From an uncultured Clostridia bacterium (GTDB lineage: Bacteria > Bacillota > Clostridia > Oscillospirales > Acutalibacteraceae): 6,729 bases of DNA. The stretch spans positions 1 through 6,729 of the forward strand of contig CAJFUH010000024.1 of the NCBI GenBank assembly GCA_904420155.1, in the 5' to 3' direction. The position numbers and the translations under genes were made by a program. The notes under the pieces were generated by a model. The model ran no database searches. It was not told where the DNA came from and saw only the letters and a program-made list of their open reading frames with translations. Below are positions 1 through 6,573 of the stretch, piece after piece (position 1 is the stretch's first letter; each line of letters starts with the position of its first letter).

Positions 1-2
1 CC

Positions 3-65
3 CTGGTATTTTTATACATCGGTAAGTTTCTTTCAAGCTTAAAACACTTTTATCCGTTGGGATAA
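3..65 (+). CDS. Possible C-terminal end of an unidentified plus-strand gene (partial)
   Basis: Plus frame 3 is open from the window edge to a TAA at 63-65. It gives about 20 residues: a hydrophobic start (LVFLYIGKFL), then SSLKHFYPLG. The stop lies about 27 bases before a bidirectional terminator, which is where a convergent gene would be expected to end. The fragment is too short to assign a family, and an open stretch of 20 codons can arise by chance. The other two plus frames close at about 24 and 42. This is inference only. Confidence 0.25.
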   Translation: MVFLYIGKFLSSLKHFYPLG

Positions 66-91
66 ATCATATCTTTTGCTCCGCATATAAG

Positions 92-134
92 AAAATAGGC
101 CATATAGCGAAAATTTCACTATATGGCCTATTTT
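92..134. terminator. Bidirectional rho-independent terminator
   Basis: Bases 92-107 (AAAATAGGCCATATAG) are perfectly complementary to 119-134, giving a 16-bp stem. Further pairing inside the loop is possible (109-112 with 114-117). The stem is followed by a T-rich tract in both directions: TTTT then CTTATAT on the minus strand, and TTTTTG then CATTTTT on the plus strand. It begins 8 bases past the stop of the amino-acid transporter ATPase, so it ends that operon. It could also serve a convergent plus-strand gene whose tail may lie at the window edge. Confidence 0.9.
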
Positions 135-142
135 TGTCATTT

Positions 143-865
143 TTATAATACCTTAGATAAAAAATCTTTCAACCGGGGATTTTGAGGATGGGTAAAAAAT
201 TCCTGCGGATTGTTCTGCTCTACAATCTGGCCGCCGTCCATGAATAACACGCGGGTAGCCACTTCACGGGCAAATCCCATTTCATGGGTAACCACCACCA
301 TGGTCATCCCGTCGTTGGCCAGTTCCTTCATCAGTTCCAGCACCTCTCCCACCATTTCAGGATCCAATGCAGAGGTGGGTTCATCAAACAACATCACATC
401 CGGATTCATGGCGAGAGCGCGCACAATGGCAATACGCTGCTTCTGTCCGCCGGATAAGCTGGAAGGATAGCTGTCCGCTTTTTCCGCCAAGCCAATACGC
501 TGAAGCAGGCGCATAGCATTTTCCTTCGCTTCTTCCGGTTTTTGCAGCTTCAATTCCACAGGCGCCATGGTGATATTTTGCAGCACCGTCAAGTGGGGGA
601 ACAAATTAAAATGTTGGAATACCATACCCATCTTTCGGCGCAACGCATTGATATCGCACTTCTTGTCCGTAATCAGGTGATCTTCAAACCAAATTTCTCC
701 CTCGCTGGCTTCTTCCAAACGGTTGAGACAGCGCAGGAAAGTACTTTTTCCGGATCCAGAAGGGCCGACAATCACTACTTTTTCCCCTTTTTGGATGGAT
801 TCGGTGATATGGTTCAACACCAAATTATCCCCAAAACGTTTTACCAAGTCTTTAACTTCTATCAC
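143..865 (-). CDS. glnQ: Polar amino-acid ABC transporter, ATP-binding protein (GlnQ/HisP type)
   Basis: This is the cytoplasmic ATPase that powers uptake by the adjacent permease and binding protein. It has 240 residues, normal for the PAAT family. Visible motifs are Walker A GPSGSGKST (34-42), the Q-loop glutamine (Q84, in VFQHFNLFP), the ABC signature LSGGQKQR (137-144), Walker B VMLFDEP with E162, the D-loop SALD, and the H-loop histidine (H194, in VVTHEMGFA). FNLFPHLTVL and VVTHEMGFA are typical of amino-acid importers. I place the start at the GTG at 863-865 because an AGGAGG lies 10 bases upstream. A longer frame to a TTG at 895 adds an unconserved WRGGWRA leader that translates the ribosome binding site itself. 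The start overlaps the permease end by 14 bases, which suggests translational coupling. The substrate cannot be read from this subunit. Confidence 0.96.
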   Translation of the reverse strand: MIEVKDLVKRFGDNLVLNHITESIQKGEKVVIVGPSGSGKSTFLRCLNRLEEASEGEIWFEDHLITDKKCDINALRRKMGMVFQHFNLFPHLTVLQNITMAPVELKLQKPEEAKENAMRLLQRIGLAEKADSYPSSLSGGQKQRIAIVRALAMNPDVMLFDEPTSALDPEMVGEVLELMKELANDGMTMVVVTHEMGFAREVATRVLFMDGGQIVEQNNPQEFFTHPQNPRLKDFLSKVL

Positions 866-1529
866 TGCGCGCCATCCTCCTCTCCAGTGCGGCAAACAAG
901 CGGCTCAGCCCCAAGGTAAGCACCAGGTAAATCAGCGCAGCCGCAATCAACGGGACCCAGGCATTGTAGTCGGCGTTGCGGATCATATCGCTGACCTTGG
1001 TCAGATCCTGAATGGCAATGTAACCGGCCACGGAAGTCTCCTTGATGAGCACGATAAATTCATTCGTATAAGTGGGCAGAATATGCTTGACCGCCTGGGG
1101 TAGGATGATCTTGCGCATAGTCTGCCATTTGCTCAGGCCCAAAGAACGGCCCGCTTCCATCTGTCCTTTGTCCACCGCCTGAATACCACCGCGCATAATC
1201 TCCGTCATATAAGCGCCGGAATTGACGCCAAAAGCGATAATCGCCACCACAATCTTGCTAATGCTGACAGGCGCAAAGATCACATACGCAAACAGCATCA
1301 GTTGCGTGACCATAGGGATCCCGCGGACTACGGTGATATATACCAAGGAAATCCCACGCAGGATTTTGTTGTTGGAGAGGCGGCACAGCGCCATTACGGC
1401 GCCGATAACCGTACCGATCAAAATCGCGCACAGCGCGATTAACAGCGTGGTACCCAGACCGGATAAAATCAGCTGCCACCGGTCGTTGGCAATGAGACAA
1501 GTATAAATCTGGTCAAGTAAAGACGGCAA
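852..1529 (-). CDS. Polar amino-acid ABC transporter, membrane permease (HisMQ/GlnP type)
   Basis: This is the inner-membrane channel subunit, expected to act as a homodimer because only one permease gene is present. From the TTG at 1527-1529 it has 225 residues, a usual family length. Hydrophobic segments lie at about 20-44, 57-82, 86-108, 152-172 and 190-213, matching the five-helix fold. The cytoplasmic EAA loop that docks on the ATPase is clear at about 125-146 (EAGRSLGLSKWQ, then ILPQA). VVRGIPMVTQL (67-77) and FIVLIKETS (158-166) are also family hallmarks. The start rests on an AAGGAG nine bases upstream. An extension to 1619 would add 30 unconserved residues across the ribosome binding site. 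A 121-base gap separates it from the binding-protein gene, and its end overlaps the ATPase gene. Confidence 0.95.
   Translation of the reverse strand: MPSLLDQIYTCLIANDRWQLILSGLGTTLLIALCAILIGTVIGAVMALCRLSNNKILRGISLVYITVVRGIPMVTQLMLFAYVIFAPVSISKIVVAIIAFGVNSGAYMTEIMRGGIQAVDKGQMEAGRSLGLSKWQTMRKIILPQAVKHILPTYTNEFIVLIKETSVAGYIAIQDLTKVSDMIRNADYNAWVPLIAAALIYLVLTLGLSRLFAALERRMARSDRS
876..881 (-). promoter_or_regulatory. Ribosome binding site that fixes the ATPase start
   Basis: On the minus strand AGGAGG (inside GGAGAGGAGG) lies 10 bases before the GTG at 863-865. It sits within the last codons of the permease gene. This favours the GTG over the upstream in-frame TTG at 895. Confidence 0.75.
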
Positions 1530-1538
1530 GATTTCACA

Positions 1539-1544
1539 CTCCTT
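1539..1544 (-). promoter_or_regulatory. Ribosome binding site that fixes the permease TTG start
   Basis: AAGGAG on the minus strand lies 9 bases before the TTG at 1527-1529. A nearby GTG is out of frame. No ATG in this frame has comparable spacing. Confidence 0.7.
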
Positions 1545-1603
1545 AAACGCAGAACAGGGCGAAGCACTCTGGAGAAACCAGGTCCTGCACCCTATTCCAA
1601 ACA

Positions 1604-1637
1604 CATATACGGGCCGCACTGGCAGCCGGCATATATG
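1604..1637 (-). other. Imperfect intercistronic hairpin between binding-protein and permease genes
   Basis: On the minus strand CATATATG (1630-1637) pairs with CGTATATG (1604-1611) through 8 bp including one G-U. An inner CCG/CGG helix (1627-1629 with 1614-1616) follows a two-base bulge. There is no T-tract, so it is not a simple terminator. Such hairpins often protect the 3' end of binding-protein messages or lower downstream expression. That role is inferred here. Confidence 0.35.
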
Positions 1638-1650
1638 CGCCCTTCTATTT

Positions 1651-2430
1651 TTATTTCTTTACAATAATTACCTGAGAAGCCGGGTAATAGTTTTCTGAGA
1701 AGTCTACATTTTTCTGGCGCTCCGGCGTGACGGACATACCCGCCATGGCAAAATCCACTTTGCCCGCCATCAATGCCGTGATGATACTATCGAAATTCAT
1801 ATTTTCCACAGATAGCTTGCAGCCGTAGTCTTTGGCAATTTCGTTGGCTACACAGACGTCAAAACCGACAATATCATTGCCGTCTACGTACTCAAAGGGA
1901 CTGAATTCCGCATTGGTACCCATTACCAGGGTCTTATCGCTGTCGCCGTAATCCAGTTCCGGAACCTGGATATTGCCGTCCTCCGGCATAAAGGCAGCCT
2001 TAAATTTGTCGTACGTGCCATCCTCCTGAATACGCTGTAGGGTTTTATTGATGCTGTCCAACAGTTCGGTATTTCCCTTTTGCACAGCGATGGCATAATA
2101 TTCTGTGGTAAGCGGCTCGTCTAAAATTTTCAGGCTGGGATTCTGACGGACAATCTCTTTGGCCGGCAGCTCGTCCAGCACCACGGCGTCCAGATTGCTG
2201 TTCATCAGATCCATGGCCGCTTCCATACCGGATTTATAAGAAATCGGCGCGGTATCCGCTACATTTTCCTTGATGTAAGTTTCCCCTGTGGTTCCCGCCT
2301 GAACGCCGATGCGTTTCCCCGGCAGGTCCTGCGCCCCCGTGATGGTGGCTACGCTCTTTTGGCAGCCGGCCAGCACCGCCACAATCATCAGGCAGGCCAT
2401 GACCAAAGCCATTCCTTTTTTCCATTTCAT
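1651..2430 (-). CDS. Amino-acid ABC transporter substrate-binding lipoprotein with circularly permuted family-3 domain
   Basis: This is the extracellular lipid-anchored receptor for the importer (259 residues). Residues 1-22 are a signal peptide (K2, K4, K5, then a hydrophobic core) with lipobox L20-A21-G22-C23. The two halves of the family-3 fold are in reversed order. First comes the usual middle part (lobe II): DLPGKRIGVQAGTTGE (35-50), LDAVVLDELPA (80-90) and YYAIAVQKGN (111-120). Next is the usual C-terminal helix region, ending DGTYDKFKAAF (137-147). After a linker of about 19 residues comes the usual mature N-terminus: LVMGTNAEFSPFEY (168-181), IVGFDVCVANEIA (187-199), FDSIITALMAGKVD (213-226) and GMSVTPERQKNVDFS (231-245). 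The protein ends at SQVIIVKK, where normal proteins cross into lobe II. Expected ligand contacts remain: the T47-T48 turn, D86, S233 and R238. The frame is intact, and AAAGGA lies about 13 bases before the ATG. The substrate is probably a polar amino acid; which one is unknown. Confidence 0.95.
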   Translation of the reverse strand: MKWKKGMALVMACLMIVAVLAGCQKSVATITGAQDLPGKRIGVQAGTTGETYIKENVADTAPISYKSGMEAAMDLMNSNLDAVVLDELPAKEIVRQNPSLKILDEPLTTEYYAIAVQKGNTELLDSINKTLQRIQEDGTYDKFKAAFMPEDGNIQVPELDYGDSDKTLVMGTNAEFSPFEYVDGNDIVGFDVCVANEIAKDYGCKLSVENMNFDSIITALMAGKVDFAMAGMSVTPERQKNVDFSENYYPASQVIIVKK

Positions 2431-2527
2431 TTTGTGTGTTCCATCCTTTCCTCATCTTTCCGGCAACCATTCCCATCGGCCGCCCCTATCCCCGCTTTTC
2501 AGGAATAGTCTCTTTTCATTTTCTTAC

Positions 2528-2556
2528 ACTTTAACATACTTATTAAACAAACGCAA
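2528..2556 (-). promoter_or_regulatory. Predicted sigma-A promoter of the amino-acid transporter operon
   Basis: On the minus strand TTGCGT (2551-2556) is the -35 and TAAAGT (2528-2533) the -10, with a 17-base spacer ending in an extended TGT (2534-2536). Matches to consensus are moderate (3/6 and 4/6), offset by the TGn. Transcription would start near 2521, leaving a leader of about 90 bases before the ATG at 2430. I see no recognisable riboswitch or T-box in that leader. Confidence 0.5.
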
Positions 2557-2650
2557 GATGAAAATTCCAAATAGTTGGAGGTTTCCGGGTTATCGTCTTA
2601 TTTTCTCCGGTTTTCTCCCATTTGCTACAGTCTCCGCCATCAAATTCCCG

Positions 2651-2698
2651 AAAAAAGGCGAAAAGGCGGTTTCTCCCGTTAGAGAGCAACCACCTTTT
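2651..2698 (-). terminator. Rho-independent terminator of the BceAB-type operon
   Basis: On the minus strand AAAAGGTGGTT (2688-2698) pairs with AACCGCCTTTT (2661-2671) through 11 bp including one G-U. An inner CTCTC/GGGAG helix closes on a TAAC loop. T-rich sequence follows, with TTTT inside the stem end and six Ts at 2651-2656. It lies 16 bases past the stop of the second small protein and separates this operon from the amino-acid transporter promoter. Confidence 0.85.
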
Positions 2699-2713
2699 CT
2701 GAGAGGAGATTTT

Positions 2714-2866
2714 CTATTTAGAATCGACGTAAGCTTGTTCTGGGGCGGCCTGCGCATTATGGCTGACCGCCTGGCTGGTGACGAACCCGGCAAGGAGAAG
2801 TACGGCCACAAACAGAATTCCTATGGCCATTCCAAACCCATTGCCTGACCGGCGCTTTCTTCTCAT
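2714..2866 (-). CDS. Small single-helix membrane or secreted protein downstream of the BceAB-type transporter (50 aa)
   Basis: No family is recognised. The protein starts with a strongly basic MRRKRR, then has a hydrophobic segment at about 12-33 (core ILFVAVLLLAGFV). It ends in a short polar tail (SHNAQAAPEQAYVDSK). The basic end predicts a cytoplasmic N-terminus and an outside C-terminus. The AQA in the tail resembles a signal-peptidase site; if cut there it would release a 10-residue peptide. I chose the ATG at 2864-2866 because AGGAAG lies about nine bases upstream. A frame extension to 2896 has no ribosome binding site. It is the last gene before the operon terminator, 66 bases after the previous small gene. 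Its position recalls VraH of the VraDEH system, but sequence kinship is not shown. Confidence 0.7.
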   Translation of the reverse strand: MRRKRRSGNGFGMAIGILFVAVLLLAGFVTSQAVSHNAQAAPEQAYVDSK

Positions 2867-2932
2867 AGGGCAGCACTTCCTTTCTTTTGGGATCATTTTA
2901 TACGAAATCTAAGGATTGATTTTTACGGTTTT

Positions 2933-3043
2933 TTAAAACTTGCGTAAACATTTGGTGGTCACGGTTCCTATGGCCAACAAGAGAAGCAGCAGGGCTCCAA
3001 ACCCCATCAACGCCCATTGAATAGAACGGTTTGTTTTTAACAT
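2933..3043 (-). CDS. Very small single-helix membrane protein directly after the BceB-like permease (36 aa)
   Basis: No family is recognised. The product has a short basic start (MLKTNRS), one hydrophobic helix at about 12-29 (core FGALLLLLLAIGTV), and a basic tail (TTKCLRKF). The ATG at 3041-3043 is preceded by AAGGA with about seven bases of spacing. The gene begins 16 bases after the permease stop, so it should be co-transcribed and probably co-translated. A longer frame reaching 3124 lies inside the permease gene and lacks support. It shares a loose pattern with the next small protein (RS, a GFG, LLLA, then VT), so the two may be diverged paralogues. Location suggests an accessory subunit of the transporter. 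Function is unproven. Confidence 0.65.
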   Translation of the reverse strand: MLKTNRSIQWALMGFGALLLLLLAIGTVTTKCLRKF

Positions 3044-3059
3044 ATGGTATTCCTTCTTT

Positions 3060-5081
3060 CTAGGATATCTTTCCTTTGGCGATGTTTTTGCATCCAAAGC
3101 AGGTGGCCAGGAAATAGCCCCCATAAATGACCAACAGGCAAATTGCTGTCATGAACATGGCGGAGATATCTATTGCCATCCCGTTCATCTGTAAACTGCT
3201 TCCTAACGCATGAAGGCCAACCACGGCGTGGATAACGGCCAGCGCCAGCGGGATAAAGAAGTAGATGGCCACCTGGGCGTAAATGGCGCGGTTAATCATC
3301 TTCCGTTCTACCCCCAATTTTCCCAGCAGCTTATACCGGGCCACATTATCGGAGGCTTCCGATAGCTGCTGCAAGGCCAGTACCGCCGCGCTGGCGATGA
3401 GGAAAATAATCCCCATGTAGATGGCGACAAACAAAATGGTAGCTTTTAACCCGGTAGCCATTTGCACTACAGAAAGCCTGGTGGAACCGTAAACCTGTAC
3501 GGCGTCCTCCCCCTGCCCTCCCAAAGAGGATCCATTTTCATTGACCAAAGTCTCCATGAGGAAATCTTCCACCTGAAGCTTATCTCCCCGGTACTGGGCG
3601 TTGTAGGAGGTTTCTACCGGTTCAAACTGGGCGACTTGATCGTCGGGCAATACCAGGGTAAAGAACGCTGAGGACATATTGTTGCCGATAGGCAGCGAAG
3701 TCCCCTGAGCTATCTGTGTCTGAGCGGGCATATAGGTTTCTCCCTGTAATTGCAGGGAAGCGTCCCCTCCTTGTAAAAAACCATTGAGTACTTCCAAGTA
3801 ATTGTTCTCTTCTATACAAGAAAGCGCATATTGGTGATCCGAGAGCGTGATGGGATCCCTCCCCAACATAGCCAGCAAGCGGTTGTAATCGCTCTCGCCA
3901 ATGGCGAAAATGGCATAATCCCGCTCCACAGTATCCGCCATGGGGGGATACTTTTCCGTGATGTACTTTATGCCAATCCCGCTGTCATAGACAAGGAACT
4001 GGCATCTGTCGGTAAAGAGTTCATCCGGGTCTTTGCCAGTCTCCCTTTGGATCATGCCGTCAAAATCATAATAAAGGTCTTCATGGCATTCCAAGGTGAT
4101 GTCATAGGGGGCGAGGTGTCCCATATCATTGCTGAAATAACGCTGCATACCCCCTCCTACGGTGAGAATACCAATGGCCAGCAGCAGCATAATGCAGATA
4201 AAGGTCATGGATATATGGGTGGTATTGATTTTGCTGTTGATCTGGCGCAATACAAACATATTGAGGTTTTTATAATAAATATGTTTGCTGCTTTTGATCA
4301 CTCTCAGCAAAAATCCGGAGAGTGACATAAAGAACAGGAAGGTCCCGATGCTTCCCAGCAGGATACTTGACCAGAACTCGCTGTCGATATACATCATGCC
4401 GTTTTTGGTAATCAGGTAATAGGCCCCTCCCAAACAGGCTGCGGAGACCAGGAACAGCACTACCGATAACCACAAACTCCTGACCCGGAGCTGTTCGTTC
4501 TGGTGTTCCGCATTCAGCAGGGAAATCAATTTGCAGCGGGAAACAATTGTGGAGTTAAACAGCATAACCACCACAAAGATAATGACAAAATACAGGACGG
4601 TCTTGCCGCACGCCTGGGCGGAAAATACAAACTGGAAATTCTTAATCTGCACTTCAAAAAGTTTTGCTGTCAGCACGGCCAGCCCCTGGGAAAGGAATAT
4701 CCCCAGCAATAGGCCGACAGCCAGGGAGATCACCCCAATGACAGCCGTTTCGGCCATCAGGATCATGGAAATCTTACCTTTGGGCATTCCCAGGATCATG
4801 TAGGTCCCCAATTCCCTTTTCCTTCGGCGCATCATAAATTTATTGGCATACAGGATTAAAAACGCCAAAATAAAGGAAATAAAGATGGAAATCCCGTTGA
4901 TAATAATCATCATGCTTTCCACCATGGTATTTTGCACGGAACTAAGGTCAAGCATGGCTTGCTGGGAATCGATAGAATTGAATACATAAAAGATACACAC
5001 GCCAAAAGCAAGGGTCAAAAAGTAAACCGTATAGTCCTTCATGCTTTTGGAAACATTTTTAAACGCCAATTTATAAAACAT
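3060..5081 (-). CDS. bceB: BceB-type ABC transporter permease (FtsX-like) for peptide-antibiotic resistance or sensing
   Basis: The 673-residue membrane subunit fits the BceB/VraE family. Predicted helices lie at about 18-36, 57-78, 104-130, 161-180, 203-222, 236-258, 290-310, 546-570, 598-622 and 637-662: ten in all. The large domain between helices 7 and 8 (about 311-540) is the extracellular region that in this family recognises peptide antibiotics or their lipid-II-cycle complexes. FtsX-like segments are recognisable, including RRRKRELGTYMILGM (85-99) after helix 2 and YKLLGKLGVERKMI (583-596) after helix 8. GGGAGGGG lies nine bases before the ATG, and the start overlaps the ATPase gene by 11 bases. 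The extracellular domain has three cysteines (C332, C360, C422). These transporters usually work with a BceRS-type two-component system, which is not in the window. The inducing peptide cannot be predicted. Confidence 0.93.
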   Translation of the reverse strand: MFYKLAFKNVSKSMKDYTVYFLTLAFGVCIFYVFNSIDSQQAMLDLSSVQNTMVESMMIIINGISIFISFILAFLILYANKFMMRRRKRELGTYMILGMPKGKISMILMAETAVIGVISLAVGLLLGIFLSQGLAVLTAKLFEVQIKNFQFVFSAQACGKTVLYFVIIFVVVMLFNSTIVSRCKLISLLNAEHQNEQLRVRSLWLSVVLFLVSAACLGGAYYLITKNGMMYIDSEFWSSILLGSIGTFLFFMSLSGFLLRVIKSSKHIYYKNLNMFVLRQINSKINTTHISMTFICIMLLLAIGILTVGGGMQRYFSNDMGHLAPYDITLECHEDLYYDFDGMIQRETGKDPDELFTDRCQFLVYDSGIGIKYITEKYPPMADTVERDYAIFAIGESDYNRLLAMLGRDPITLSDHQYALSCIEENNYLEVLNGFLQGGDASLQLQGETYMPAQTQIAQGTSLPIGNNMSSAFFTLVLPDDQVAQFEPVETSYNAQYRGDKLQVEDFLMETLVNENGSSLGGQGEDAVQVYGSTRLSVVQMATGLKATILFVAIYMGIIFLIASAAVLALQQLSEASDNVARYKLLGKLGVERKMINRAIYAQVAIYFFIPLALAVIHAVVGLHALGSSLQMNGMAIDISAMFMTAICLLVIYGGYFLATCFGCKNIAKGKIS

Positions 5082-5838
5082 TGTTGTTGTCCCCTCCCAG
5101 CAAGGTTACCACCTCAATGATTTTGTTGAAAAATTCCTTGCGGCTCTGATTGCCTTTGACCAGTTCATTAAAGATCTTGCCATCCTTAATAAATAAAATC
5201 CGTTTGCAGTAGCTGGCGGCGAAAGCGTCATGGGTCACCATCAAGATGGTAGCCCCCATCATATGGTTGAGCGTTTCGAAACTCTCCAAAAGCATGCGGG
5301 AACTTTTGGAATCCAAAGCCCCGGTAGGTTCGTCCGCCAACACCAGAGAAGGGCGGGTGACAATGGCGCGGGCGGACGCCACGCGCTGTTTTTGACCTCC
5401 GGACATTTGATAAGGATATTTCCGCAGCACTTCGGTGATTTCCAGTTTCTGCGCTACATCCATCACCATGGGCTCAATTTGGGAAACCGGCGTTTTGATG
5501 ATGGTCAGAGCCAGCGCAATATTTTCAAAAGCGGTTAAAGTATCCAGCAGATTGAAGTCCTGAAAGATAAATCCCAACTTTTCTCTCCGGAACCGGGAAA
5601 GCTTTTTGGAATTTAAGGCCGTGATATCTTTGCCTTCAATATAAATATGGCCGGCGGTCACGGTGTCGATGGTGGAAATACAATTAAGCAGGGTGGTCTT
5701 GCCGCTTCCGGAAGCGCCCATGATCCCCATGTATTCCCCCTCTTCCACCTCAAAACTGATGTCATCCACCGCTTTTGTGATGTTGCCTTTATTTCCATAA
5801 TATTTTTCCATATGTTCTACACTTAAAATTGTGTTCAT
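5071..5838 (-). CDS. bceA: BceA-type ABC transporter ATP-binding protein
   Basis: This is the cytoplasmic ATPase partner of the adjacent BceB-like permease (255 residues). Motifs seen are Walker A GASGSGKTT (41-49), Q-loop Q93 in FIFQDFNLLD, signature MSGGQKQR (145-152), Walker B LVLADEP with E170, D-loop GALD, and H-loop H203 in VTHDAFAASY. FNLLDTLTAFENIALAL and ADEPTGALDSKSS are characteristic of the MacB/BceA branch that pairs with FtsX-like permeases. The ATG at 5836-5838 has GGAGG nine bases upstream. The gene heads a four-gene unit and its end overlaps the permease start. A BceR-like operator and promoter lie about 40-115 bases upstream. I use the symbol for type, not proven orthology. 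Confidence 0.94.
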   Translation of the reverse strand: MNTILSVEHMEKYYGNKGNITKAVDDISFEVEEGEYMGIMGASGSGKTTLLNCISTIDTVTAGHIYIEGKDITALNSKKLSRFRREKLGFIFQDFNLLDTLTAFENIALALTIIKTPVSQIEPMVMDVAQKLEITEVLRKYPYQMSGGQKQRVASARAIVTRPSLVLADEPTGALDSKSSRMLLESFETLNHMMGATILMVTHDAFAASYCKRILFIKDGKIFNELVKGNQSRKEFFNKIIEVVTLLGGDNNNVL

Positions 5839-5877
5839 CGTCCGTTTCCTCCCTTGCTTTGTTGTCTATAGTCTACC

Positions 5878-5906
5878 ATTATCGCTTTTTTGAAACCATA
5901 ACTTTG
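5878..5906 (-). promoter_or_regulatory. Predicted activator-dependent promoter of the BceAB-type operon
   Basis: On the minus strand GATAAT (5878-5883) is a good -10 (5/6). With a 17-base spacer, the -35 position is CAAAGT (5901-5906), a poor match. A weak -35 beside an activator site fits a promoter that needs a response regulator. Transcription would start near 5871, about 33 bases before the gene. CTATAG nearer the gene is a weaker alternative -10. Confidence 0.45.
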
Positions 5907-5908
5907 CC

Positions 5909-5953
5909 TTACATCCGTATTACATTTTTGTAAGGATACGGTAGCATTTGTAA
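5909..5953. promoter_or_regulatory. BceR-like operator with additional half-sites
   Basis: Bases 5920-5933 read TTACA-TTTT-TGTAA, a perfect inverted repeat. They match the TnACA-N4-TGTAA consensus that I recall for regulators of BceAB-type transporters. It is nested in a wider inverted repeat, CCGTAT (5915-5920) with ATACGG (5936-5941). Further half-sites occur as TTACA at 5909-5913, 11 bases from the core half-site and two bases from the -35, and as TGTAA at 5949-5953. The arrangement suits cooperative binding of dimers upstream of the -35. Confidence 0.7.
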
Positions 5954-6165
5954 GATAAGTAAAAATAAGTGGATATCATTTGCTTAATAAAGAAGTAACC
6001 ATTGTGGGGAAACTATGGTTAGACTTTTATCTTAAAGTTAGAAACAACCTCTTTTAGCATTTTTTCTTATAGATTTGTTTTGACATGAACAGCAATTTTT
6101 TGAAACAGCTCTTCCTTTATTTTCCAACCTATATTTTATCATAGATCCTTTTTGTTCTATCTCAA
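5954..6165. other. AT-rich intergenic stretch without a gene
   Basis: I see no coding frame with a ribosome binding site here. The only notable structure is a 7-bp inverted repeat, TAACCAT (5996-6002) with ATGGTTA (6015-6021), around a 12-base loop. The stretch lies between the operator and the GC-richer palindromic region. Confidence 0.5.
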
Positions 6166-6573
6166 CCGCTCAGGCCGCGGAAGGCCCTTCCCTCTTTTGC
6201 TGGCCCAAAATAAGGAAGTAAGAAAAGGGCCTGAGAATCGCTTACATGTCCGCTTCGCTTCCAAAACGCGATTCCTGCTGCCTACGTTAAGTTACCGTAA
6301 CAAGGGCCGAACAATTGCGATACGGTAGGGATTTGATTCGGCCCCTGTTGAAGGGGCTTGCTGCCGCCATCTCTCCTCTGCGCCCACCCCCGACCATTTT
6401 TCTTTTTGCAAAAAACATCGAATGTGTTCTCTGTTTGATAAGAGGGAAAAATTAGGTGAGCGGTACAACCCAGGTATGACGGCGATTTGAGCGGGCAGAG
6501 CCGCTCATTTTGAGCCGGCATACTTCCCGGGCCGACTTAGAAGACCCGCCGCAGCGGCCTTTGTAAGGGGTTT

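Noticed and set aside
1689..1703. CodY-like box matching about 12 of 15 consensus positions
   Set aside because: It lies inside the end of the binding-protein gene and encodes the conserved DFSEN segment, so coding constraint explains it. It is far from the operon promoter.
2528..2545. TGTTA and TGTAA half-sites at the amino-acid transporter promoter
   Set aside because: They overlap the -10 and do not form the inverted TTACA-N4-TGTAA arrangement, so a BceR-like site is not supported.
2309..2848. 179-codon plus-strand open frame
   Set aside because: It runs antisense through the binding-protein start, a promoter, a terminator and a small gene, and has no protein-like pattern.
2880..2915. 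TATAAA-like -10 before the 50-residue protein
   Set aside because: No acceptable -35 at 16-18 bases. The gene is more simply read from the upstream operon promoter.
6419..6430. CGAA-TGTG-TTCT resembling a Firmicutes LexA box
   Set aside because: Only the inner half-site bases match, and no gene or promoter lies beside it.
6282..6521. 79-codon minus-strand open frame (MPAQNERLC...)
   Set aside because: No ribosome binding site, no recognisable family, and it overlaps inverted repeats. Probably chance or a remnant.
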